Positions 17,328-26,700 of a stretch of DNA of 64,000 nt are shown here, in pieces (within the stretch, counting starts at the first letter, position 1; each line of letters begins with the position of its first letter). This DNA is from Granulicella mallensis. Lineage in GTDB: Bacteria > Acidobacteriota > Terriglobia > Terriglobales > Acidobacteriaceae. The position numbers were made by a program, and so were the translations under genes. A model generated the notes under the pieces. It searched no databases and had not been told where the DNA came from. It saw only the letters and a program-made list of their open reading frames with translations. The DNA lies in the NCBI RefSeq assembly GCF_014203225.1, contig NZ_JACHIO010000001.1, positions 479,600-543,599 on the forward strand, written 5' to 3'.

Positions 17328-17887
17328 CTATAAGGATGTCGATCTGATCTTACGCAAGGAAGGCACATGCACAAAGGTCATCTTCGTCCAAAACTCCCCC
17401 ACACAACCGGCCGCCATATAGATGTATTGATCCAGTTCGGAGAACTTCCGAAGTGCGACGATGCGCCTGACGACTCATCAGGAAAGTAAGCAGGTCAAAC
17501 TCCCATCCCCCTCGTAAGAGTGGTGACGATATCGCGCACGGCTTCTCGATCGGATTGACTCAATCGAGAGAGCACCGTCAGTGCTGCTCCAAGCGACTCG
17601 AGCAGAACCTTTTCGTCTAAATCTGCTTGTTGAGAGCCAACTTCCACCGACATCCGCGTGAGCGCTCCTCCGTCGGGCGTGCCATTCACTTGATTGCGAA
17701 GGGACAAGAGTGTCCCGGAGGAATCAGTGAGGCATCGGCAATGGTGTCCGTGGCTCGTGCCAGGAGATACGCAAGGCCAATCTGATCACGCATTCCTACG
17801 GGAAGCACGCGCAGGGTGATGTAGAAAGATCGCGAGACACTTTTCAGGCGGGGCCGAGAAGCACGGCACGAGCTGGATCAGGCATGA
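17328..17887 (-). pseudogene. Squalene/phytoene synthase pseudogene (frameshifted, truncated)
   Basis: Three consecutive minus-strand frames read parts of one squalene/phytoene synthase. Segment 1 (about 17859-17687): LKSVSRSFYITLRVLPVGMR, then IGLAYLLARATDTIAD, the first Asp-rich substrate-binding region. Segment 2 (17707-17495): LDEKVLLESLGAALTVLSRL, SQSDREAVRDIVTTLTRGM. Segment 3 (17465-17328): RIVALRKFSELDQYIYMAAG, CVGEFWTKMTFVHVPSLRK. At least two frameshifts separate them, and the C-terminal half with the second Asp-rich motif is missing. The family makes squalene or phytoene from prenyl diphosphates for hopanoids or carotenoids. The copy is dead; it presumably had a functional counterpart elsewhere. 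Confidence 0.8.
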
Positions 17888-18029
17888 ATTCTGGTAGTCA
17901 TCCCTCCATCATTCTGCCGATAGACAAAGTTGCTGATAGTCATCTGGACAAGACAACTCAAGAAAACTATCGACGCTTAGTCCACCACCCGGTCTGTCAT
18001 CCCCAACTTCAACGCCTTAGCGCGCCAAG

Positions 18030-18992
18030 CTACTGGATGAGATGGAACCCATTATGTGTGCGATCACCGCATTTTGAAAGCTCAAAGACTTCCGCCAGTA
18101 ACCCGTTGAATTCCGCAACGGCGGCCTTGCAATGGAGGTCATCGATATCGGCTATGGTCTTGCCGGAAACTGTGTATTTTGGTTTCGCGATTTTCTCGTT
18201 CCAGCCGGGTATGGAGACGCCAAGATAACTGAAGAATTGTTTGTAGCTGATACGTGATGAAGCAAATGGGCAACCAAGCTTCTGTTCGATGTCATCTATC
18301 AATTTTCTTGTATCTGAAGAACCGCGGATTCTCTTTCGTTCCATGACAAGGACTGGCAAAATGACCAGTTTTTGGGGTGCTACTCTCTGGAATGCCTCGA
18401 TGGCAAGATACGTTGCCTCGAGTTCCATGTAGGCCTGTGGGGTCGGGACAATCAATACATCTGCCTGATGCACGACGGAAGCACAGTAAGCGTAGTCGCT
18501 GGTATTGCAGTCAATGAGAATGCAATCGAACTCAGTGCGCACAGGCCACGACTTCCTAAAACAAGTATCGCTGGCCCGAAATGAAGTAATGGCGGGCAGT
18601 TCTGGCGGCCGTTCGGCTAGGAGCTCGTGCAACTGCCCGACAAAATCAAGGACGAGAACCGATTTACCGGATTTGGCAAGGACACCTGCTAGATGCAGGC
18701 ATAGCGTAGTCTTTGCAACTCCCCCCTTGAAATTCATCACTGCTATGACAAAAGGTGATGCGCTGCTCGAACCTTCGTGTCGAATGTCGGACTTAAAATC
18801 CGAGAGTTCAATACCTACGACCTCTGCCACTGACGCTAGAGTAGCAGCATGACAAAACCCGGATTTCTCTATTCGATGGATTGTCTTAGTGCTCAGACCA
18901 GAGAGCTCTGCCAGTCTTGCGCACGACAAGCATCTTTGCCTACGCGCCCTTCGAACTACTTCGATTACTTTCTTTGGATCATAGCCATGCAT
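18030..18992 (-). CDS. ParA/MinD-type ATPase with N-terminal XRE-like HTH
   Basis: A 320-residue protein. Residues about 9-65 form a helix-turn-helix (LAELSGLSTKTIHRIEKSGF). Residues 80-300 are a ParA-type ATPase: deviant Walker A KGGVAKTT (89-96), VLVLDF (Walker A' region; the usual DPQ reads DFVGQ), Walker B CILIDCN and a VLIVPTPQAYMELEA block. The fusion resembles plasmid or phage partition ATPases that also autorepress. No ParB gene is adjacent. Its start overlaps the end of the small Cys-rich reading frame upstream by 14 bases. It may belong to a mobile element or regulate the neighbouring STAND unit, but nothing in the sequence proves this. Confidence 0.85.
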   Translation of the reverse strand: MHGYDPKKVIEVVRRARRQRCLSCARLAELSGLSTKTIHRIEKSGFCHAATLASVAEVVGIELSDFKSDIRHEGSSSASPFVIAVMNFKGGVAKTTLCLHLAGVLAKSGKSVLVLDFVGQLHELLAERPPELPAITSFRASDTCFRKSWPVRTEFDCILIDCNTSDYAYCASVVHQADVLIVPTPQAYMELEATYLAIEAFQRVAPQKLVILPVLVMERKRIRGSSDTRKLIDDIEQKLGCPFASSRISYKQFFSYLGVSIPGWNEKIAKPKYTVSGKTIADIDDLHCKAAVAEFNGLLAEVFELSKCGDRTHNGFHLIQ

Positions 18993-19359
18993 AGGACAAT
19001 AGTGGCACGGTAAATCTTTTCCGTGTAGAGCCAGTTTGCAGACAGTTTTGACATTGCCGATGAATGCTGAAGTGTTTTTCCGACGTCAGAAGTCTCAGAT
19101 CCGAGCCTCGGACCAGACTGATCTCCCGATCAATCTCATCGTCACTCAGGCTTTCTCCGGCCGCGTCTGCAATGCGCCAGTTCTCACGAAGCCTTGCCTT
19201 TGGAGATCGGCCTCTTCTGCGTTGCGGATGGCAAGCTTTGCATTGGTGAGGCAAACAATGACAGCCTGAGAGGCAACAATCTCGGCCCTTCATGACCGCG
19301 GAAAGCCTATCGCGATCTGGTTTGAAGATAGGCTCAGAGGGGGTTATATTCAGCACCAC
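18979..19359 (-). CDS. Hypothetical Cys-rich small protein upstream of the ParA gene
   Basis: A 126-residue frame with a cluster of cysteines and histidines (CCLSGCHCLPHQCKACH) in its first third and a CxxC near the end (HRQCQNCLQTG), suggesting metal binding. The segment ESLSDDEIDREISLVRGSDL looks protein-like. The start is uncertain: GTG at 19359 or an internal ATG (19293), neither with a clear ribosome site. It overlaps the ParA start codon by 14 bases, compatible with an operon. No family is recognised. Confidence 0.4.
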   Translation of the reverse strand: MVLNITPSEPIFKPDRDRLSAVMKGRDCCLSGCHCLPHQCKACHPQRRRGRSPKARLRENWRIADAAGESLSDDEIDREISLVRGSDLRLLTSEKHFSIHRQCQNCLQTGSTRKRFTVPLLSYAWL

Positions 19360-19459
19360 TGCAGAACAGTGGGACGCAACCAGCAGAGAGATGACTCAAG
19401 CTACCTTTTAACCACGTCCTCACCGATAAACTAGACACTGTGTCCCGTAGGAGGGCGAT

Positions 19460-19855
19460 ATGGTCGAAACGATCATGGCAGCTTTGGTTGGTGCACTAGC
19501 GTCCGGAGCAAAAGACGGTCTGACAGACGTGGCGAAGAAGGGGGTTTCCGATGGCTACGAAAAACTTAAGTCGGCCATCAAGCGCCACTCGGTCACGGGT
19601 GACGTCGCCGATGCCTTAGAGAAGGTTGAGGCCAAACCGGACTCCGAACCGCGGCGCGCAGTATTGGCCGAGGAGTTGCAAGGCTCGAGAATCGGAGCGA
19701 ACGACGAGGTTATCGCCCAGGCGAACAGCCTGTTGAATCTTGTGCGTGCCCTTCCAGGAAACAATATGGGAGGGCAGGTAGCCCATGGCACTGGGATAGC
19801 TCAAGCCGACCGAAGCAGCGTTGCCAGCGTCACGATGACCGGTGATAGGAACTAA
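19460..19855 (+). CDS. Small partner protein of STAND NTPase, effector-associated type
   Basis: A 131-residue protein with a strong AGGAGG six bases before the ATG. The first 95 residues are helical: a small-residue-rich start (MAALVGALASGAKDGLTDVA), then YEKLKSAIKRHS and ADALEKVEAKPDSEPRRAVL. This pattern is known from small bacterial proteins encoded beside STAND NTPases. The tail is glycine-rich and ends GGQVAHGTGIAQADRSSVAS then VTMTGDRN. The motif HGTGIAQA (109-116) recurs as SGVGIAQA in the next protein, suggesting the two tails stack or recognise each other. Its TAA overlaps the next ATG (TAATG), so the two are translationally coupled. Function unknown; a sensor or adaptor in an NLR-like system is a reasonable guess. 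Confidence 0.8.
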   Translation: MVETIMAALVGALASGAKDGLTDVAKKGVSDGYEKLKSAIKRHSVTGDVADALEKVEAKPDSEPRRAVLAEELQGSRIGANDEVIAQANSLLNLVRALPGNNMGGQVAHGTGIAQADRSSVASVTMTGDRN

Positions 19856-22800
19856 TGTCGGAATCGCGAACCAACAGCGAGCAGATCGCAAGCGGAGTCG
19901 GCATTGCGCAGGCTACCAATGGCGCGACGGCATCGGTGTCGATAGGCTTGTCAGCAGACGAAACCGGAAACATCTTCGCGAAGATGATCGAGACTTTTGC
20001 GCGGACACTGCCGATAACTGGCGACGTGGTCCTGGCGATTCCAACTTTAAATGTGGAGGCTCCGCCTCCTCCCGAGCTACGACTGGAGCGCGCTACGCTC
20101 GAGCGACAGGCGCAGAAAGCGCTCAGTTCAGGTAAAGGGGTGTCGATTCACGGAGACATGGGTTCCGGGTGCACCGAACTGGCGAGAAGTCTGAGCATAG
20201 GGTATGGCCGCGTAGTGTGGTTGGATTTGCATGCGAACAAGCAAGTGCCTGCTGTGATGGCGCTTGAAATCGCACTGCGGGACCTGTCAGCCGACCTAAT
20301 AACCGATAGCAATGCTGGCAGCAATCGCCTTCTAGTCATCGACAACATGGACGACGCCATACTGGAGCCGGCATTTGAGGCCCGTATCAAGTCTTTGGCT
20401 AGCAAGGACACGTTTTTCGTTATCTTGGTTTCGCTGCATCCTCTTCCACGCGGCCTCTCAACTCTCTTCGAACGTGTTGAGGTGAATCGACTCGACGATC
20501 AAGAGATCCTGAAGCTCATGAAGCTGTATGGAGCACCGAAGGCCGTCTTTCGAGATGGCCTTCTAAATGTTGCCATCGGTGTGACGCATGGGATGCCGGA
20601 CCTGGTTACTCTGCTCCTCAAAGATTGGCAGTCAAGAAGTTGGAATCTGGATGATGCCGCTTGGGAAGACACTCTCCGCTCGAACTACGCGAAAGATCTG
20701 CGCGCAGAGACTCAACGCCGGTTGCTGGCAACACAAGAGCCCGGGTCTCGGGACCTGCTGTATCGTCTCACACTGCTCAATCGCGACTTTAGCGAAAAGG
20801 AAGCAATCGCGATCGCCGAGATCGAGCCGACGATTGATCGTGCGCGCGAGCGTCTGTATTCGCTAAGCGGTAATTGGTTGCACCGCATCAAGAAGGACCG
20901 GTGGCGCACATCACCACTTCTTGCCGGTTCGGGGGACGGCAACCTGTCGCGCCCGATCAGGAAGGAGATCCACTCCTCTGCCGTCCAATGGGTGTTAGCC
21001 AAGGGCACCCTGAATCAGTTCGATGTGTCCGAAGCGATTACCCACTTGATGCAAGCAGAACGATGGAACGAAGCCGCGATGGTGTATATTCGTGCGCTCG
21101 ACGCGTTGCGCCTGGCGGGGGTCGATGTCCACGCGGGTATGCTATTGTCCCTTTGGAAGAGCCTGCCTTTACCGAAGGAGATGGCTCTTTGGCTGAGAAT
21201 ATTCATACGAGGTCTACAGGTCATCAATGGCCTTCGCCGAAATGAAGGCCATCAGCCCGCGCTGGAAGACCTCGTCTCGCTGATAGCAGGTGCCCGTGGG
21301 CAACGAGACCAGATGTCGGTTTTCGCGGTTTCCGGTCTCATTGCGATGAAGTACATCGAGAAAGAACCAGGCAAAGCGCTCCCTTTCATCGCGAGTGCTC
21401 TACGGGCGGAACGGGACGGTCCCGCCGAATTGCGGCGTGAGTTGAAGGACCACAAAGCCTCGGAACTCTTCTGGGGCGCTGCGATGAGAATAAAAACCCG
21501 TGCGGACGTTCTCGCATGGATGGCTGAGGTAAATGAATTAAGTAACGACGAGCGGAACGGTTTAATGATCGCGGAATATGCCGAGCCTTCAGCGATGAGA
21601 ATGTTCGACTCTTTGTGGTCCATCGAACAGGAAAAGGCTGGCGATCAGCGAGACTGGCAGAGTGTTCTCGACTGTTTGAAGCGGTGCGAAGAGATTGCTT
21701 CGGACTGGAAGACACCCCTGGTATCGGCGTGTATCTTGAGGTCTCAGCTTTCCGTTCGGATCGTGCATTTGAAGGAGACGGATTCACCGCAGATTGAGGC
21801 AGAGCGATTCTACGGCGCGAATGAGTCGCACGAACTCGCGCAGTTCATCGTGTCGGACGGCTTGGCAACTTGGCTCATCGACATTGATCGGTGGGACCTT
21901 GCGTCGACATGGGTGACGCGCGCCTACCGCTTCGATAAACCGGACTTCCCATTGCATCAACAGCTCAATGCATTGCGCTATGGGCATCTTCTTCTACGCG
22001 AAGGCGCGCCGTCGGCGGTTCCCTTTGAACGTGCAATCGCGATTGGGAACTCCAGCGAGGACCTCACGTTGTTCAATCAGCTCAAGGCGCGCGCGGAGTT
22101 GGCTACGTTCTTTTGGAAGACTGGCCAGATCGGTGAGCTTTTTGCGACTTGGTCGGATGTTGTGCGCGGCTTGCTTGAACATCGTGAAGATGATGAACGC
22201 TGGAAGAACTTCTTCATGTTGGCGGCAAACAACATGTCATTTTACTCGTCGGCGCTTGCCCGGACCCAAGTTGACGAAGACTTGGTGACGGAACCGCGCC
22301 CAGGCATGTTTATCGGCGGAGTCCAATCTCTCTCCAGCCGTTATCGACCCGGATTGGTTTTTCTCATGCCAGGCGGCATGGCTCAGTGGGCGGACGAACT
22401 GGGGAAAGAGCGCGAAGCAGCAGAATGGGCGGGGATTACGGAGAAGATCGGGGGGAAGACCTCGGGGAGCGCTTTGGCTCAGATGTACCAGATGCACGCG
22501 ATTCCGCTCGATGTACGGGAGCACCGTTTCATCGATGCGTTACGGCATGCGAACGAAACGGCCCTAGGGATGCTGTGTGATCTTCCCGTTGAGCTCTCTG
22601 AGGAGCGACAGGCCGAATTGGCGACAGCCAATACTAGAAGGAAAACGCAGAAGCCGTTCTCAAGGCTGGCACGACTTCATTTAGGGCTCTTTCCAGTGCT
22701 GCTGGAGATGAGCATCGGTGCAGAGCAGACACCTGCAGAAGTGCGCAAGGAGATCGAAGCGCTTCAAGACGAAGCGGAGAAACTGAGAGAGGATGACCCG

Positions 22801-23265
22801 GAGATTTGGGGAATTGGGCTCGATGTCCTGGCTGAAATCCTTGAGGGGCGACTGCGGTGGCAGCAGATTCAGGGGGCCCCTCCTGTCGGCAAGGATGGGC
22901 AAGCGGACATCAGGGTTCTGCTTCGCGCGTTCGGTCTCTGGGTGATCGCGGCAGATTCTGCGGAGCGCCTCCTGGTCGTACAGGCCTCTTGCATTCCTTA
23001 TCTTTCGGTCTACTTCTCGCAGATGGGTCAGATTGGTACAACGATCGCAATCTCTATCGCAAGGATGTGGGCCGCAAAGATCGAACACAGTCCCTACCAC
23101 TTCCGCCGACCATCCGAGACGGTCGCACAGATTCAGTCGTTGGCTTCTGAAGCGCGGATCGGTGAGATGATGCTCGTTCTCGCCGATTCAATTGGAGTTG
23201 GAACCGATGGTGAAACCCGCGAGCAATTCAAACACTACCGTCTGAGGAAACCCATAGCTGCTTGA
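19855..23265 (+). CDS. STAND-type NTPase with helical repeat C-terminus, atypical P-loop
   Basis: A 1136-residue protein. Residues 1-30 carry the GVGIAQA motif also found in the upstream protein. Residues about 75-330 look like a STAND/NB-ARC-type NTPase: P-loop region VSIHGDMGSGCTELARSL (96-113), Walker B RLLVIDNMDD (158-167), a sensor-like strand FFVILVSLHPLPRG (187-200), and a winged-helix region with NWLHRIKKDRWRTSPLLAGS. The P-loop reads GDMGSGCTE: the usual Lys is Cys, which would weaken ATP hydrolysis. The remaining 750 residues are alpha-helical, TPR-like, with many W/A/L-rich helices. No TIR, nuclease, protease or membrane effector is visible. Architecture and pairing resemble bacterial NLR-like defence or signalling proteins, but no such role is shown here. 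Confidence 0.75.
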   Translation: MSESRTNSEQIASGVGIAQATNGATASVSIGLSADETGNIFAKMIETFARTLPITGDVVLAIPTLNVEAPPPPELRLERATLERQAQKALSSGKGVSIHGDMGSGCTELARSLSIGYGRVVWLDLHANKQVPAVMALEIALRDLSADLITDSNAGSNRLLVIDNMDDAILEPAFEARIKSLASKDTFFVILVSLHPLPRGLSTLFERVEVNRLDDQEILKLMKLYGAPKAVFRDGLLNVAIGVTHGMPDLVTLLLKDWQSRSWNLDDAAWEDTLRSNYAKDLRAETQRRLLATQEPGSRDLLYRLTLLNRDFSEKEAIAIAEIEPTIDRARERLYSLSGNWLHRIKKDRWRTSPLLAGSGDGNLSRPIRKEIHSSAVQWVLAKGTLNQFDVSEAITHLMQAERWNEAAMVYIRALDALRLAGVDVHAGMLLSLWKSLPLPKEMALWLRIFIRGLQVINGLRRNEGHQPALEDLVSLIAGARGQRDQMSVFAVSGLIAMKYIEKEPGKALPFIASALRAERDGPAELRRELKDHKASELFWGAAMRIKTRADVLAWMAEVNELSNDERNGLMIAEYAEPSAMRMFDSLWSIEQEKAGDQRDWQSVLDCLKRCEEIASDWKTPLVSACILRSQLSVRIVHLKETDSPQIEAERFYGANESHELAQFIVSDGLATWLIDIDRWDLASTWVTRAYRFDKPDFPLHQQLNALRYGHLLLREGAPSAVPFERAIAIGNSSEDLTLFNQLKARAELATFFWKTGQIGELFATWSDVVRGLLEHREDDERWKNFFMLAANNMSFYSSALARTQVDEDLVTEPRPGMFIGGVQSLSSRYRPGLVFLMPGGMAQWADELGKEREAAEWAGITEKIGGKTSGSALAQMYQMHAIPLDVREHRFIDALRHANETALGMLCDLPVELSEERQAELATANTRRKTQKPFSRLARLHLGLFPVLLEMSIGAEQTPAEVRKEIEALQDEAEKLREDDPEIWGIGLDVLAEILEGRLRWQQIQGAPPVGKDGQADIRVLLRAFGLWVIAADSAERLLVVQASCIPYLSVYFSQMGQIGTTIAISIARMWAAKIEHSPYHFRRPSETVAQIQSLASEARIGEMMLVLADSIGVGTDGETREQFKHYRLRKPIAA

Positions 23266-23268
23266 GAT

Positions 23269-23604
23269 TCAGCGTTGCCGCCCAATCAGGACAAAGCCTT
23301 TGGCGAGACGGTTCCGACCGGACACAGGGATATTTGCGTCCTCGGCAATCTCCGACCAATTGTCGATGGCCAGGTTGACATCGGACAAGGTGTTCTCGGC
23401 TCGTCTCACTCCAAAACGGTCAGCCACTTCCAGCAGGTCCTCTTGGGTAATGCCACTAAATTTTTCGTTCACACTCATTTGGCGCTGATAGGTCCATTCG
23501 CCGGTGGGATTGTAGGCATGGGCTACATCATAGGCAGGAGAGAATGCCCAAGATTGGCCTTCTCGGAGGAGAAAGCCAATCTTCTTGGTGTGATCAGCTA
23601 GTGG
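23269..23604 (-). pseudogene. HipA-like kinase, C-terminal remnant
   Basis: The minus strand reads ADHTKKIGFLLREGQSWAFS, PAYDVAHAYNPTGEWTYQRQ, MSVNEKFSGITQEDLLEVAD and RFGVRRAENTL to a stop at 23269. This matches the end of HipA toxin kinases from the catalytic DHTKN loop through PAYDV to the C-terminal ITxxDLLxxADRFGIR block. Everything before DHTKK is missing, and an in-frame stop lies about 13 codons upstream. It differs clearly from the full HipA at 37663-38904, so it is not a recent duplicate. A short frame from ATG 23478 could still be translated but would lack the active site. Confidence 0.8.
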
Positions 23605-23768
23605 TCGGCGATAGTCATTTCTGAGTCATCGGCGATACTGGACTGTAGGTTGGAGCATGGCCGGTTCCGGGAACCGTGAACAATTCGCTCGGTGCCAGAC
23701 TTACCGCTCGGAGTCGAGGTCTCCATCTCATGGAAACCACACATTTCGACGAAGAGGAATCAACCTGA

Positions 23769-26700
23769 TCAGAAAAGAACCTTCAACGAAAGCTGTATCT
23801 GTCGAGGGCTGTTTTGCTGATTTGCACCGACCGTCCCGTATCCCGACCAAGCGCCCGGAGCATTTGGGTCTGCGACATTATTATTCCGCGTCAACGGGTC
23901 GGTGACATTCCCTGTGTTGGGCCCACCGAAGATAGGTGTATTCGTAAGGTTGAAAGCCTCTGCCTTGAATTGAAGCTTTATATCGTTGGTGATGTTGAAA
24001 CGCTTTTCCACGCCCAAGGACGTCTGTTGAGCCCAGGGGGTGCGGACCACACCAGTGTTGGGCATCGCCGTTATGGCGGTGTACTGGGCCAAGGGTGTGA
24101 AGCAACTCGGCTGCGTGCCACTCGTATAAGCGCTGTAGTTGTCGGAGTTATTCAGATAGCTGTAATAGGTCTTATGTGCAGGACGAATATTGTAGGGCCC
24201 ACCACAGTTGTAGACATAACCATTGGGATAACCGATGGGTTGGCCACCATCATTCTGAAATATCCAGTCCAACTGCCAACTGTCGAGAGCCTGCCCTAAA
24301 AGGCCATGGGCGTTGCTGGCAATGAGGCCACCCTTGCCGATGGGCAACGTGTAGAGACCGCTGAAGGAAAAGTCCCAACCGCGGTCGTAGGGGTCAATAT
24401 GGTACGTCGGATTGACGTCGACGAAACTATCCTGACTATCGTTGAGCCTGTCCGTCGCCGTCATCATCTTGGACCAAGTGAATGAAGCTAGAACGCTCAG
24501 ACCCTTCACCAGAACGTTTGAGTTCGTGAGGCGCTTCTCAAACTTCGCCTGCAACGAGTTGTAGTTGCTGTATCCTTGCGGATCGGCATAGTCGGCGACA
24601 TAGTCGAACTCGGGAAATGGAACTAGTAGCCTTACGGCCGAAATCGTCTGACTGCTACCGAGCGTTGTTGCCGGTCCTGCAATACCGTAAAAAGGATTCG
24701 GCACCTGAGCATTGTATTTTCCTGGGTTCACATGCGCGTCCGCGAACTCTGCAGGGGTAATAGAGTTCAACTGGATCGTGGAACGAAGCCGAGTCGTATG
24801 GGCTCCGACATATTCAAGGTCCCACACAGACTGAAATGGGCCCGCCCCTTGGAACCCAAAGGAATACGACTGCACGCGGGGAATCCGCCGATCGCGCTGA
24901 TCATATTGAACCCCATTTCCAATACCCGATTCCAACCCCTGGGAATTGCCCGGAGGCGGTGTAAAGCCGTTAGGGTACGGATTACCTGTGCTGAAATAAC
25001 CACTTGGCGTCAGGCCACCGTTAAGGGAGGCAGTATAGCCTGTTGTCTCCTGCCAGGTAGACTGTGCGCCTAGTTCGACGCCGAGTGCTGAACTCAACCC
25101 CCAGCCTCCTCGGACAACGAGCTTGTCCCCCAAAGCGTACGACACACCAACCTTGGGCAGCAGGCTGCCCCAGTAGTTTTGGTAAGCAGTGAAGTTACCA
25201 TTCGCAAACTGTAATCCGCCCAAAATCGGATTAGAGAGAGAGGCAGCAGCACCAGAGTAATCCAGTTGATTGGTAACCGGATTGACGCATGTCGTACAGA
25301 AACCTGCCGTCAAGCGATTATTGCGGTCACGCGGCGAACTCTCAGTCTCCCATCGCAGGCCCAAATTGATTGTCAGGTTGTGGAGAATCTTCCAATCGTC
25401 TTGTGCGTAGGCCGCATAGTAGTTGTAGCTCTCGTAGGCGGTCAGAAAATCGTCCACGGAACCGCTGTCAGGTACCCCTAATAAGAGTTCCGCTATACCG
25501 TCGCCATCGCCGACATTGTTATATGGATCCTGTTGAGTGTATTGGCTCCCGAAGGAGAAGTTACCGTTGGGCTGTCCGTCGCCCCCAGGAATGTCGTGGA
25601 ATAGCATAAAATCTGCGCCGTAGTGCAGGTTGTGGTGCCCCAACACCTGATTCACAGAAGGTGACAATTCATAGGTCTCGTACATATTTGGATTGACGGT
25701 ATTTCCGATAATGTTCGCAGTGCAACAGTTGGAGATACCAATCTCTGGAGCATATCGGTTGGATGTCGTCGGAATCTGCGGCATGCTTAACCCTAGACTC
25801 TCCGCTGTAAGACTGTTATCGAGACCAGCAGCAAGCGCGCCGTCGTAGCTGATATTCGTTGCTCGATTGTAGGAAACGCGAATGTCTCCGAAGAGTGTTG
25901 ACGTAAACGTATGCGTCAAATCGAGGACCTGGGTCAAACTCGATTTGTAGTTATTGATATTTCCCTGCGCAATTTCACCTGGCAGGCCGGACGAATTACT
26001 ATCCGATGTACCTGACCACCACGCGAACATCCCATACATGCGGGTTCTGTCGCTGAACGCATAGTCGACACGAACGATCGGCTGGTTGTACTGGAACCGG
26101 CCGGGATTATCCCCAATATAGTTGTTGCTATAGGTATTGCCCGGAACATTGGGATGAGGCCATAGCTTCAAGATATTGAGGCCGATCTGACTGATCCTGT
26201 TAGCCGGAATCGTATTGTTTGGGAAAGGATTCCTCGCGTAACTCTCACATGGATTCTGACCTGGGACAACGCAGTGTGTTGTCAGAGGATCATAGATATT
26301 GTGCGCACTGGTGTTCGCCAGATAATTTGTCAGGTTCACACTGCCATCCGGTCCCGGCAACATGTCCGGAGTTACAGTACCCGTTACAACGGCCACCGGA
26401 TACACTTCCCGCCACCCTTCATAGCTACCGAAGAAGTAGAGCTTCTTATGGAGAATAGGCCCACCAACGGTGCCACCAAACTGGTGCTGATTGTGAAATG
26501 CTTTACTTTGCCCCTGCTGATTCAACTGATAATAATTCGCATCCAAGATCGAATTGCGCCAAAAATCATAGACCGTCCCGTGGAATTGGTCGGTTCCACT
26601 CTTGAGCACGGTATTGACGGTTCCACCCGCCTCGCGGCCGTACTGAGCGTCATAGGTATTGGTCATCACCTTGAACTCTTCGACAGCATCGACGCTGGGC

